From: Anaerolineae bacterium
GTDB taxonomy: Bacteria; Chloroflexota; Anaerolineae; Caldilineales; Caldilineaceae
Assembly: GCA_030432295.1 (NCBI GenBank)
Contig: JAUIHI010000038.1
Location: 1 to 62,358 of the forward strand
Length of the DNA: 62,358 bases
Direction of reading: 5' to 3'
The stretch's first letter is position 1; every line of letters begins with the position of its first letter. Under the pieces are notes generated by a model that was not told the DNA's origin, ran no database searches, and saw nothing but the letters and a program-made list of their open reading frames with translations. The position numbers and the translations under genes were made by a program. Positions 32,975-41,538 of this stretch are shown here, in pieces.

Positions 32975-33931
32975 ATGGCCGTGGAAGCAACGCTCTCATC
33001 TACGGGTACGAAACCCGAAAAAAGTTTCTTCGATCGACTGATGGGCACAAAGCGCCGTCGGGATACGATTGAAGGCTATATTTTTATTTTGCCGGTCGTG
33101 CTTGGGCTGCTGATCTTTACTATCGGTCCTATGCTCGCATCCTTCTATATCAGCTTCACCAAATATCCCATCCTGCGTTCGCCGGAATGGATTGGCCTGC
33201 GCAATTATGTCAATATGTTTACGAAGGAGCCAAATTTCTGGCAGGCGTGCAAGGTGACGCTGCTCTATGCGGTGACGGCTGTGCCATTGGGAATCGCAGG
33301 CGCTTTTATGTTGGCCCTGCTCCTCAACCAGCGGGTGAAAGGGATGTCCTTCTTTCGCACCAGTTTCTACATTCCTACGATTGTGCCAGCCGTAGCCAGT
33401 GCGGTGCTCTGGGGCTGGCTGCTGAACCCGGACTACGGACTGATCAATGCAATGCTTAAAACAGTTGGTCTGCCCACCTCCCGTTTTTTGGGGGAACCGG
33501 ACTCCGCCCTGGCCTCTCTAGTGCTGATGAGCCTGTGGAGTGTGGGCGGAGGGATGGTCATCTATCTGGCCGGGCTACAGGGCATTCCAGAGACTTTTTA
33601 CGAAGCCGCCAAGATCGATGGGGCCAACGGTCGCCAACTTTTTCGCTTTATCACTGTGCCGCTGATGACACCTACTCTCTTTTTTGGTCTGGTGATGGGG
33701 CTGATCGGAGCCTTCCAATACTTCACCGAAGCCTTCATTCTGACACAGGGCGGGCCGCTCTTCTCCACCTATTTCTACAGTCTGATGGTCTATGAGCGGG
33801 CCTTCCGCTTTACCCAAATGGGTATGGGCACGGCTATGGCCTGGTTCCTGCTGGTGGTCGTCCTGACCCTGACCCTATTGGTCTTCCGCAGTTCGCCCCT
33901 GTGGGTCTTCTATGAAACTGAGGTGAAATAG
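32975..33931 (+). CDS. Sugar ABC transporter permease, MalF/UgpA type (ABC 3)
   Basis: The 318-residue permease has the EAA loop 'FYEAAKIDGANGRQLFRFITVPLM' and a leading cytoplasmic segment with 'TKRRRDTIEGYIFILPVVLG' before helix 1. 'LTQGGPLFSTYFYSLMVYERAF' matches the family. AGGAGG lies before the ATG. It is separated from the next permease by only two bases. Confidence 0.88.
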   Translation: MAVEATLSSTGTKPEKSFFDRLMGTKRRRDTIEGYIFILPVVLGLLIFTIGPMLASFYISFTKYPILRSPEWIGLRNYVNMFTKEPNFWQACKVTLLYAVTAVPLGIAGAFMLALLLNQRVKGMSFFRTSFYIPTIVPAVASAVLWGWLLNPDYGLINAMLKTVGLPTSRFLGEPDSALASLVLMSLWSVGGGMVIYLAGLQGIPETFYEAAKIDGANGRQLFRFITVPLMTPTLFFGLVMGLIGAFQYFTEAFILTQGGPLFSTYFYSLMVYERAFRFTQMGMGTAMAWFLLVVVLTLTLLVFRSSPLWVFYETEVK

Positions 33932-33933
33932 TT

Positions 33934-34821
33934 ATGGTAGAAGGCAAGGAAATATATCTGGGGTTGGACGACATCCGTCTGGATCGACCCAAGCAGGCTT
34001 TCTACCTGCTGGTGACCTATGCCGTATTGATCGCGGGTGCCATTGTCTTTCTGATGCCCCTCTTTTGGCTGATCACCACAGCGCTTAAGGAGAATTCGGA
34101 AGTCTATGTCTTCCCGCCCACTTTTATACCCGAGACCTTTCGTTGGCAGAATTTCCCGGATGGCTGGAATTATGAGGGGATGGACTTTACGCGCTGGGCA
34201 CAAAACACAGTCTTCATCACCACCGTTTTTACCACCGGTGCTGTGCTCGCTTCCTCTTTCTGTGCCTATGGATTTGCGCGGATCAAGTTTCCCGGACGCG
34301 ATCTCTGGTTTATGATGGTGCTTGCCTCGATTATGCTGCCCGGCGCGGTCACGCTGATTCCACTCTACATTATGTACAGCCGCATCGGCTGGCTGGGCAC
34401 GTTCTATCCCCTTACTGTGCCGGTATTCTTTGGGGGCGGCGCGTTCAATATTTTTCTCCTGCGCCAATTCTTTACGACAATCCCTATGGAATTGGAGGAA
34501 GCCGCGGTGCTTGACGGAGCCAACCGCTTCCGCATATTCTGGCAGATTATGCTACCCCTGAGCAAACCGGCGCTGGCGACTGTGGCCGTCTTCTCCTTTC
34601 AGGGCGTCTGGAACGACTTCTACGGCCCGCTAATCTTCCTGACCGACCCAAAGACCTACACCCTGGCCCTGGGCATCAACTTTTTCCGAGGACTCTACAA
34701 CACCCAGATTCCGCTGATGATGGCTATGTCCTTCCTGATGGTGATTCCCACCCTCATCGCCTTCTTCTTTGCCCAGCGGCTGATGATTCGGGGCGTTGTG
34801 ATGTCGGGCTTGAAGGCGTAG
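33934..34821 (+). CDS. Sugar ABC transporter permease, MalG/UgpE type (ABC 3)
   Basis: The 295-residue permease has the EAA loop 'LEEAAVLDGANRFRIFWQIMLPLS' and an ending 'LMIRGVVMSGLKA' typical of this subfamily. The first helix 'LIAGAIVFLMPLFWLITTALK' is followed by the usual extracytoplasmic 'PETFRWQNFPDGW'. The ATG at 33934 stands two bases after the previous stop. It completes ABC 3. Confidence 0.88.
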   Translation: MVEGKEIYLGLDDIRLDRPKQAFYLLVTYAVLIAGAIVFLMPLFWLITTALKENSEVYVFPPTFIPETFRWQNFPDGWNYEGMDFTRWAQNTVFITTVFTTGAVLASSFCAYGFARIKFPGRDLWFMMVLASIMLPGAVTLIPLYIMYSRIGWLGTFYPLTVPVFFGGGAFNIFLLRQFFTTIPMELEEAAVLDGANRFRIFWQIMLPLSKPALATVAVFSFQGVWNDFYGPLIFLTDPKTYTLALGINFFRGLYNTQIPLMMAMSFLMVIPTLIAFFFAQRLMIRGVVMSGLKA

Positions 34822-34864
34822 CGTACGGGGCATCTTCCCCTGGACAGTCAAGACTTTCCTCAAT

Positions 34865-34925
34865 AAAACGTGAAGCGTGCAACGTGAGATCACCCGGTGA
34901 TCTCACGTTGCACGCTTCACGTTTT
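34865..34925. repeat. Perfect 61-base palindrome, family C
   Basis: The arm AAAACGTGAAGCGTGCAACG and on (34865-34894) is mirrored exactly by 34896-34925 around a single C. It lies between the convergent ABC 3 permease and YhcH-type genes and could serve as a two-way terminator. A divergent relative is at 25051-25118. Confidence 0.88.
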
Positions 34926-34963
34926 ACGCTTCAAAACTTAATCCGGTGGCGCGGCTGCTCACC

Positions 34964-35413
34964 CTACTCGATGGCGATCTTGACCACCACTTTGTGCAGA
35001 TTCCCCTCCGAACGCAAGGGTGTGTGGGCATCCTCCGGGAAGAAGATGGCGAAGGACCCCGGCCCGGTCGCCACAAACGCATCGGGCGTGTCGTCGTAGA
35101 GGACCACATCCTTGGCTGTGTCGAATTCGCTCTGGGGCTGGGTGCAGGTGGGCGTGGACTTCCAGCCCATCTCGTCGATGCCATCGGCCACATACTGAAT
35201 GTCGATGTAGGCCCGGTGGGATTCCAACCGGCCCTCATCCCATCCACGGCCCGGCCCATTGGTGATGAGAGCGAAGAGTTTGTCGCCTTCAATGTCGTAG
35301 CGTCCCGGGGCCAGATCGGTCAGGTCCGGGCGACGCAGAAAGGCAAAGGCTGGGGCAAAGCGGGTGTGCAAAACCGCGTAGCGGTCCGCCTGGGAAAGTG
35401 GACTGAGAATCAT
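34964..35413 (-). CDS. YhcH/YjgK/YiaL (TabA/NanQ, DUF386) family cupin
   Basis: This 149-residue cupin has the family pattern 'GRYDIEGDKLFALITN', 'ESHRAYIDIQYVADGIDEMGW' and 'FAIFFPEDAHTPLRSEG...HKVVVKI', with the His and Glu residues that bind a metal. Escherichia members act on sugar anomers, for example NanQ on sialic acid, and EbgC is related. The gene is convergent with ABC 3, so it may help metabolise that transporter's sugar. GGAG lies upstream of the ATG at 35413. Confidence 0.85.
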   Translation of the reverse strand: MILSPLSQADRYAVLHTRFAPAFAFLRRPDLTDLAPGRYDIEGDKLFALITNGPGRGWDEGRLESHRAYIDIQYVADGIDEMGWKSTPTCTQPQSEFDTAKDVVLYDDTPDAFVATGPGSFAIFFPEDAHTPLRSEGNLHKVVVKIAIE

Positions 35414-35515
35414 TTGTGGGGTCTCCTGTATGGGTGTAGAGAACGTACACGATAATTGTATTGTCGTAGATTAGAAGACGATCTGCAAGTGGCGCTATGG
35501 GTAAGAGAACGACAC

Positions 35516-35754
35516 AAAAAAACACCCGGCCTTTTGAGGGTAGGCCGGGTGTTTGCGAGGGAAGAGCCGAGGAGCCAACAGGAGAGCATTGGAGGATATT
35601 GTGCGCCGATTACGTCGCACACCAGCCGAGGCGAGGAGTCCCCGGTGGGTCATTCTCGATAGGTATAGGATGACACATCTTGTCTGGCAAACTGCCAGGA
35701 ACTGACTTTGGATTGGACGGTGTGTCGGGCGTCTTTATTGCTCCAACTGGGTAC
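35516..35754 (-). ncRNA. Candidate structured RNA with its own terminator (function unknown)
   Basis: No protein gene lies between 35414 and 35902. On the minus strand a strong hairpin AAACACCCGGCCT/AGGCCGGGTGTTT (35520-35554) runs straight into a T-run (35520-35514), a terminator for leftward transcription, yet no leftward gene lies upstream of it. A TATACT -10-like box (35766-35761) could start a transcript near 35754. Internal pairings include CTGGCAGTTTGCCAG, TGTGCGACG/CGGCGCACA and a long-range TTGGAG/CTCCAA closing stem. I could not match it to 6S, SRP, RNase P or tmRNA. The existence of an RNA is inferred. Confidence 0.4.
35520..35554 (-). terminator. Leftward Rho-independent terminator
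   Basis: A perfect 13-bp stem lies at 35520-35532 and 35542-35554 with a nine-base loop. On the minus strand it is followed by seven T residues, and there is no T-run of note on the plus strand. Confidence 0.8.
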
Positions 35755-35866
35755 GTTCCTAGTATAGTCCCACCGCCGCCGCAAGTGCCCGTCTAACAGT
35801 CGGGTTTGCCTACTGGTCAGATGGATAGGTTGCCTTTTCGTGCCAACATCACATGACAGCCACCTA

Positions 35867-35896
35867 TTGGACACAAATCCCCGAATCGGGTACTCT
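35867..35896 (+). promoter_or_regulatory. Possible promoter giving a leaderless radical SAM mRNA
   Basis: TTGGAC (35867-35872) and TACTCT (35891-35896) are 18 bases apart, and the ATG at 35903 lies only six bases after the -10. No ribosome binding site is visible, which fits a leaderless transcript. Confidence 0.45.
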
Positions 35897-35902
35897 ATTT
35901 GT

Positions 35903-37339
35903 ATGAACGATATGCCCGAAATTCTCCTTCTCTCCTGTTATGAATTGGGCCACCAGCCGGTAAGTTTGGGCTGGCCTTTGGCCGCGCTTGCGCAGGCCGG
36001 GCTGGCCGCATCCGCTGTGGACCTGTCGGTGGACGACTTCCCCGCCGAAGCCGTCCGGTCGGCCCGGCTGATCGCCATCGCCGCGCCCATGCACACAGCC
36101 CTGCGTCTGGGCGTGGACGCAGCGTGCCGGGCGCGGGCGCTCAACCCCACGGCCCACATCACTTTCTATGGCCTTTATGCCTGGCTGAACGGGGACTATC
36201 TGCTTCACGCCAACGGCGAAGCCGCAGTGGCCGATTCAGTGATTGCCGGGGAATACGAGGGGCCGCTGATTGCCCTGGCCCGTGCTTTGGATGAGGGTCG
36301 ATCCGCGGCGGAGGTGGCTGGCGTCTCCATTCCGGGCCGTTCGGCCCAACCCAATCTTGCCCGGCTGAGTTTTCCCGTGCCGCAACGCGCATCCCTGCCC
36401 TCTCTGGACAAATACGCCCGCTACATAGCCGACGACGAGAGCCATCTGGCGGGCTATGTGGAGGCCAGCCGAGGCTGTCTGCACACCTGCCGCCACTGCC
36501 CGGTTGTGCCGGTCTACAACGGGCGCTTCTTTATTGTCCCCGCCGAGACGGTCCTGGCCGACATCCGCCAGCAGGTGGCCGCGGGGGCACGCCACATCAC
36601 CTTTGGCGACCCGGACTTTCTGAATGGGCCGGGCCACGCGCTGAAAATCGCGCAAGCGTTGCACGCAGAATTTCCTCGGCTGACCTTCGACTTCACCACA
36701 AAAGTCGAGCACATTCTGGAACATCGGGAACTGATGGGTCAACTGGGGGAAGCAGGCGCAACTTTCGTCGTATCTGCCTTCGAGTCCACCAGCGCCCAGG
36801 TCTTGGCTCGCCTGCACAAAGGCCATTCTGTGGACCAGATGGAAGAAGCGCTGGCCGTTCTGGCCGAAGTGGGGATGGCCGTCCAGCCCACGTGGGTTCC
36901 CTTCACCCCCTGGACGACACTGGATGATTATTTGGGAATGCTGGCCTGGATTCGCAGCCACGGGCTGATCCCGGCTACGCCCGGCGTGCAGATGTCGATT
37001 CGCCTGCTGGTTCCGCCCAGCAGCGCGCTGCTCGATCACCCGGACGTGGAAAGCTGGCGGGGTGAACTGGACGCGGCCAACTTCACCTGGCGCTGGGATC
37101 ACCCGGACCCGCGCATGGATGACCTGGCCCGTCAGGTTTCCCGCATTGCCGAAGACGCGGAGGAAGATGCCGACCCGTGGGATGTTTTCGCCGCGGTGGA
37201 AGGGGCGGCCTATGCGGTCGCCGGACGTACCCCACCGGTCCACCCTCGGCCCACTTTCTTGCCGCCCAGCCCGCCCCGGCTGACCGAAAATTGGTTCTGC
37301 TGAGCGGAACCCACCGCCGACCAGTTTGGTCGCAGCTAA
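35903..37339 (+). CDS. CUAEP-tail radical SAM protein, probable selenoprotein (UGA467 read as Sec)
   Basis: An N-terminal B12-binding-like domain (residues 1-150) precedes a radical SAM domain with the cluster motif 'RGCLHTCRHCPVVP' (Cys192, Cys196, Cys199), 'ITFGDPDFLNGPGHAL' and 'FVVSAFESTSAQVLARLHKGH'. The apparent stop TGA at 37301 follows 'LTENWFC', and the frame continues as A-E-P-T-A-D-Q-F-G-R-S to TAA at 37337-37339, giving the tail Cys-Sec-Ala-Glu-Pro. This equals the motif I recall from the NCBI-named 'CUAEP/CCAEP-tail radical SAM' family. A SECIS-like hairpin starts at the TGA. If the UGA were a stop the product would be 466 residues. The reaction is unknown. No sel genes are in the window. 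Confidence 0.85.
37298..37337 (+). promoter_or_regulatory. SECIS-like hairpin at the in-frame UGA
   Basis: CGACCA (37318-37323) pairs with TGGTCG (37327-37332) across a GTT loop that starts with G, about 20 bases after the UGA, as expected for bacterial SECIS elements. An outer GCTG (37299-37302, containing part of the UGA) can pair with CAGC (37332-37335). Confidence 0.6.
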
Positions 37340-37348
37340 GAAACAGAA

Positions 37349-37422
37349 GACGAAAGACGATTGACGACAGACGAACCGAAAAGGAATCGAATCCGTTCGT
37401 CTGTCGTCAATCGTCTTTCGTC
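37349..37422. repeat. Perfect 28-bp hairpin, family D
   Basis: The arm GACGAAAGACGATTGACGAC and on (37349-37376) is mirrored exactly at 37395-37422 with an 18-base loop. It begins ten bases after the extended stop of the radical SAM gene and may end its transcript. Confidence 0.88.
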
Positions 37423-37465
37423 CCGCACGAAGTGCCGTTCTTCACACGGAGATCGTAGACCCCCA

Positions 37466-39016
37466 ATGACCTACTCCCGTCGCCTGGCCGAAGGCATCCT
37501 TTTCACTGACCAGTACCAACTGACAATGGCCCAGCTATACTTTCGTATGGGTCTGCACGAGCGGGAGAGCCAGTTCGACCACTTCTTCCGCAGTTACCCC
37601 GACTACGGCGCACACCAGGCCGGCTTCTGTGTCAACGCGGGGCTGGACTGGCTGATCGATTGGATGGAGGAGGCCCATTTTGGCGATGAGGAGATCGGCT
37701 ATCTGCGCGGGATGACCAGCCGCACTGGCCAGCGCCTCTTTGCCGATGATTTTCTCGATTGGCTGCGGGCCAACGGCGACTTCTCCGGAATCAGCCTGCG
37801 TGCCGTGCCCGAAGGACGGGTGGTCCACGCCAATACGCCCCTGACTGTTGTGCGCGGGCCGCTGGCAATGGCGCAAATTTTGGAGACCTCCCTCCTCAAC
37901 CACCTGAACTACCCAATTCTGATCGCCTCCAAAGCCGCCCGCCTGCGCGAGAGTGCCAACGGCAGTGTCTTTCTGGAATTTGGCATCCGTCGCGCCCACG
38001 AACGGGGCGGCAACGCGGGGACCCGAGCCGCGCTCATCGGCGGCGCGGACTTCACTTCCAACGCGGGGGTCTCCCATCTGCTCGGCTACCCGCCCAAAGG
38101 AACCCACGCCCACGCGCTGGTCCAGGCTTTTCTGGCCCTGGGCATGAGCGAGTACGACGCCTTCCAGGCCTACGCCGACGTCTACCCGGACGAGTGCCTG
38201 CTGCTGGTGGATACGATCAATACACTGGAAAGCGGCGTACCCAACGCTATTCGGGTTTTTGAAGGGCTGCGGGCCAAAGGCTACGAGCCGGTAGGTGTGC
38301 GTCTGGATTCCGGCGACCTGGCCTATCTGAGCATCCAGACCGCCAAATTGTTGGACGCGGCGGGCTTCCCCAATGCCTCGATTGTCCTCTCCAACAATCT
38401 GGACGAACTGGTCATCTGGCAGATCGCCACGCAGATTAATGCCGAGGCCAAGCGCTACGGCGTGGACCCAGCGGGCGTCATCCGTCGTCTGGTCTACGGC
38501 GTGGGGACCCGGCTGATCACCTCCGAGGGGGATTCGTCTCTGGGCGGAGTCTACAAGCTGGTAGCTGTGCGCGAGGGCGAGGAATGGAAACCGGCCATCA
38601 AATTGTCCGAAGCCAGAGAGAAGACGCCCAACCCCGGCCACAAGGAACTCTACCGGGTCTACGACGAACGGGGCCAGGCCACGGCTGATCTGGTCGCGCT
38701 CTCCGACGAGAAGCTGGACGCATCCCAACGGCTCGTCCTGCGCCATCCGGGAACCCGAACCAAATGGCGTGCCCTGGAATCGCGGCAGATTTCCCAGGTG
38801 GAGCCGCTGCTGGAGGATATTCTGGTGGAGGGGCGTCTGGTCTACGACCGGCCCGACATCGACGCCATGCGCGCCCGCCGCATCGCCGACGTCGAGCGGC
38901 TGGACCCCGGCGTGCGCCGTCTGATCAATCCCCACGTCTATCACGTCTCCATCAGCCAGAAGCTGTGGGATGTGAAGGATGGGCTGATTCGACAGTTGAC
39001 CGGCGAAGTGGGATGA
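37466..39016 (+). CDS. pncB: Nicotinate phosphoribosyltransferase
   Basis: The 516-residue protein has the family features '[15 protein letters not shown]' at the N-terminus, '[37 protein letters not shown]' (catalytic Arg and the 'GGaDfTSN' loop), '[17 protein letters not shown]' and '[11 protein letters not shown]' (phosphate binding). It makes nicotinate mononucleotide from nicotinate and PRPP in NAD salvage. The ATG at 37466 gives the standard N-terminus; the upstream frame translates hairpin sequence and is not family-like. It is a single gene with no NAD-pathway partner nearby. Confidence 0.92.
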   Translation: MTYSRRLAEGILFTDQYQLTMAQLYFRMGLHERESQFDHFFRSYPDYGAHQAGFCVNAGLDWLIDWMEEAHFGDEEIGYLRGMTSRTGQRLFADDFLDWLRANGDFSGISLRAVPEGRVVHANTPLTVVRGPLAMAQILETSLLNHLNYPILIASKAARLRESANGSVFLEFGIRRAHERGGNAGTRAALIGGADFTSNAGVSHLLGYPPKGTHAHALVQAFLALGMSEYDAFQAYADVYPDECLLLVDTINTLESGVPNAIRVFEGLRAKGYEPVGVRLDSGDLAYLSIQTAKLLDAAGFPNASIVLSNNLDELVIWQIATQINAEAKRYGVDPAGVIRRLVYGVGTRLITSEGDSSLGGVYKLVAVREGEEWKPAIKLSEAREKTPNPGHKELYRVYDERGQATADLVALSDEKLDASQRLVLRHPGTRTKWRALESRQISQVEPLLEDILVEGRLVYDRPDIDAMRARRIADVERLDPGVRRLINPHVYHVSISQKLWDVKDGLIRQLTGEVG

Positions 39017-39111
39017 ATGGAGTAGGTATCTCGGCATCTTGGCTTCTCTGGTTGGCCTTAATATACAGCGACCATTGACCCATATTTATCTTTAAAATAT
39101 TGAGAGCATCA

Positions 39112-40116
39112 ATGAAATTCATTAACTGGTTTTACGACGACTCTGGTTATTACACATATGTTTTGTTGGATGGACCTAATGAACTTTTCAAGGAAATTCA
39201 AACGAGATTTAATGCGCAGAATATGCAGATATTGCAGTCTGGGGGGAGTTTTCGACCGTCGGTAAATGGTAGGCAATATGATTGGTATATTAGGACAGAC
39301 GCTTCATTTGAATCCGTTAAAGGTGTCTTTGATCGTTTTCTAGACACAAGTCGATCTATTCAACAATCAGTTAGGAACGATTCTGACAATCCAGAGGATA
39401 TCCTCCGGGCTTTGCGTGAAGATCCTCAACTCATTATCAAGGTTTTGGAGTATTTGGAGCGGAAAAAGCGTGAAATAACTGAACTTCAGGAGTCGCACAA
39501 TGCTCTGCAAAATCGCTATCAGAATATGGCGAACGAACTTCAAGAGATCCGCAAGCGGAATCAACAGCTTCTAAGGGATTCTCCAAACGTTGAGATGACA
39601 GATATGTCCGACAGCAGTCTGGATTTGCAGCAAAGTGACAAAAAAAATGAAATAGACGATTGGATTGCTGAGGTAGAGGACAGGGAAAACAAGATCGTTC
39701 GGTTGAAGAACAGAATTGAAGAACTGAAGCACGAAAAATTGCAACTTGAGCAGGAATTTCATGACAGCCATAGATTAGACAGTCCTTCAGTCACGGCAAA
39801 CTCCTCGGAGAAGCTATTTCATAAATTGCTACAGATACTTGCCAAAGATATAGTATTTTTGCGCAATTCACTTCAATATTTATGGAACGAGATCGAAGAC
39901 CCCACTAAGGCAATCGAAATTGCTGCGAACCTGGCCGCAAATACAGGCGAGAAAAGGAAAAAAGTGAGAGGTGTTGACGGTTGGTATGAAAGTACAAGAC
40001 TGCATGACAAATCTAGGCTATACTATAGACGTGATAAAGATAATGGAAAATTGGAGGTGTTAGTATCGGCTAAACAAGAACAAAATCTCGATATTAATTG
40101 GCTAAAAACACAATAA
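39112..40116 (+). CDS. AT-rich coiled-coil protein with RelE/ParE-like C-terminus (unknown function)
   Basis: I do not recognise a named family. The gene is clearly AT-richer than all neighbours and uses A/T-ending codons, so it was probably acquired. Residues about 1-90 form an alpha/beta domain ('NWFYDDSGYYTYVLLDGPNELFKEI'). Residues 100-230 are highly charged coiled coil ('LERKKREITELQESHNAL', 'RENKIVRLKNRIEELKHEKL'). The last 50 residues ('GVDGWYESTRLHDKSRLYYRRDKDNGKLEVLVS') resemble RelE/ParE-type toxin folds. The ATG at 39112 was chosen over a TTG at 39100. No partner gene is next to it. A defence or phage-related role is possible but unproven. Confidence 0.65.
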   Translation: MKFINWFYDDSGYYTYVLLDGPNELFKEIQTRFNAQNMQILQSGGSFRPSVNGRQYDWYIRTDASFESVKGVFDRFLDTSRSIQQSVRNDSDNPEDILRALREDPQLIIKVLEYLERKKREITELQESHNALQNRYQNMANELQEIRKRNQQLLRDSPNVEMTDMSDSSLDLQQSDKKNEIDDWIAEVEDRENKIVRLKNRIEELKHEKLQLEQEFHDSHRLDSPSVTANSSEKLFHKLLQILAKDIVFLRNSLQYLWNEIEDPTKAIEIAANLAANTGEKRKKVRGVDGWYESTRLHDKSRLYYRRDKDNGKLEVLVSAKQEQNLDINWLKTQ

Positions 40117-40229
40117 TCCAGAAATGGACATAAATATTTTCTATTTGCCTGTTCGAGTTCAATTTGCATGGCCTAGATGAGACCGTATTATTGTCAAGTA
40201 TTCTGACTACTACGAAAGAGAACTGACGA

Positions 40230-41006
40230 ATGATCGAAAAATCCCCCAATCCCCAACGCGTCCTCGTCACCGGCTCCACCGGCGCGATCGGACAACCCGT
40301 CTGCGAACGACTCCTGGCCCGGGGCCATCACGTCCGCGGCTTTGCCCGTCGCCCGACCCCCGGTCTGGAAGATTTTGTCATCGGCGACCTGAACGATCAG
40401 GCGAAGGTGAGAGAAGCCGTCGAAGGGATGGATTGCATCATCAATCTGGGCGCGTATCCCAATCCGGCGGATTTTGTGGATGTGCTGCTGCAACCGAATG
40501 TCGTGGGGTTGTATTACATCTGCGAGGCCGCCGCGGAATTTAAGGTCAAGCGGCTGGTGCTGGCGACGACATTGCAGGTGGTGACCGGCCACAAATATGG
40601 CGAGACGGGCAAAATGGTGAAAGTGGAGGACGGCCCCGCGCCGGTCAACCACTACGGGCTGACCAAAGCCTGGGCCGAAATCGCCGGGGATATGTACGCG
40701 CGTGTCCACGGCCTGTCGGTGATCAGCGTGCGCATCGGCTGGCTGCCCCGCAATCCCGGCGAGGCCGAGCGACTGGTCGGCAGCAAAATCGGCAAAAACG
40801 TCTTCTTCAGCCACAACGACGCGGCCACCTTCCACCAGCTTTGTGTGGAATCGCCCAATCCCGCACCGGGCGAATCGGCCATCCTCTTCGCCACCAGCCG
40901 CCCGGCGGACCGGATGCTGCTGGATTTGGAACCGGCCAAACGGGTCATCGGCTACGAGCCGGAGGACGTCTGGCCGGAAGGGTTGCCCTACGCACTCAAC
41001 GAGTAA
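40230..41006 (+). CDS. NAD-dependent epimerase/dehydratase, uronate dehydrogenase-like
   Basis: The 258-residue extended-SDR protein has 'VLVTGSTGAIGQPVCERLLARG' (GxxGxxG), 'VIGDLNDQAKVREAVEGMDCIINLGAY' and the catalytic 'HYGLTKAWAEIAG' (YxxxK). 'VISVRIGWLP' and the length fit uronate dehydrogenase-like enzymes, which oxidise the anomeric carbon of glucuronate or galacturonate. Other sugar epimerases of this size cannot be excluded. It lies just after the AT-rich island and returns to local base composition. Confidence 0.8.
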   Translation: MIEKSPNPQRVLVTGSTGAIGQPVCERLLARGHHVRGFARRPTPGLEDFVIGDLNDQAKVREAVEGMDCIINLGAYPNPADFVDVLLQPNVVGLYYICEAAAEFKVKRLVLATTLQVVTGHKYGETGKMVKVEDGPAPVNHYGLTKAWAEIAGDMYARVHGLSVISVRIGWLPRNPGEAERLVGSKIGKNVFFSHNDAATFHQLCVESPNPAPGESAILFATSRPADRMLLDLEPAKRVIGYEPEDVWPEGLPYALNE

Positions 41007-41019
41007 GGCTTTTCCAAAG

Positions 41020-41095
41020 AAATAACGATCCACAGATGGCACAGATTTCCACAGATAACCGAGAATCAGGACTGAAATCTGTGGATAGATTAATA
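41020..41095. repeat. Degenerate hairpin of CACAGAT words (family F)
   Basis: ATCCACAGATGGCACAGATT and TTCCACAGAT are answered by GAAATCTGTGGAT near the end. Pairing is imperfect, so this is a decayed or composite copy. Confidence 0.45.
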
Positions 41096-41132
41096 TCTTG
41101 AACGGCCTAACTGCAAAGCCTGGAGTCAATCG

Positions 41133-41513
41133 ATGCTGACTGCACTGACGCAACTAAATTATGTCATCGTCCTTTGCGACGATTTGGAGCGGATGAAAGC
41201 CTTCTACCGAATGCTCTTCGCCTTTCCCATCGACTCAGAATCCGAGACCGGTCTGACTTTCCGCGCCGGTTCGGTGCTGCTTTCCCTGCGCAAACGCACC
41301 CGGGACTACGACGGCCAGGGCGTGCGCGGCGATCTGCCTGGCGTGCAGATTGCCTTCCTCGTCTCCCGCGCCGAAGTCGATCTCTCCTATCGGCAACTGC
41401 TGGAAATGGGCGTGACTATCGTAGACCCGCCCACGGACCAGCCCCGGGGACACCGCACTGTCTACTTCACCGATCCCGAAGGCAATCTCCTGGAAGTCTA
41501 CGCCGAAATCTGA
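41133..41513 (+). CDS. VOC superfamily (glyoxalase/bleomycin resistance-like) protein
   Basis: The 126-residue protein has two beta-alpha-beta-beta-beta modules: 'LNYVIVLCDDLERMKAFYRMLFAFP' and 'QIAFLVSRAEVDLSYRQLLEMGVTIVDPPTDQPRGHRTVYFTDPEGNLLEVYAEI'. The closing 'DPEGNLLEVY' with its metal-binding Glu is the VOC hallmark. Specific activity cannot be read from sequence; it may be a lyase, dioxygenase or resistance protein. It is a single gene followed by the family A hairpin. Confidence 0.85.
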   Translation: MLTALTQLNYVIVLCDDLERMKAFYRMLFAFPIDSESETGLTFRAGSVLLSLRKRTRDYDGQGVRGDLPGVQIAFLVSRAEVDLSYRQLLEMGVTIVDPPTDQPRGHRTVYFTDPEGNLLEVYAEI

Positions 41514-41538
41514 GACTTCGCTCTGCCCAGAAAATAGC

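Noticed and set aside
35516-35754. 6S, SRP, RNase P or tmRNA gene
   Set aside because: None of the conserved cores (AGGAAGCA-type SRP loop, GAGGAAAGTCC of RNase P, tmRNA ends) is visible.
37361-37465. Longer N-terminus for nicotinate phosphoribosyltransferase
   Set aside because: The extra codons translate the family D hairpin and have no family similarity.
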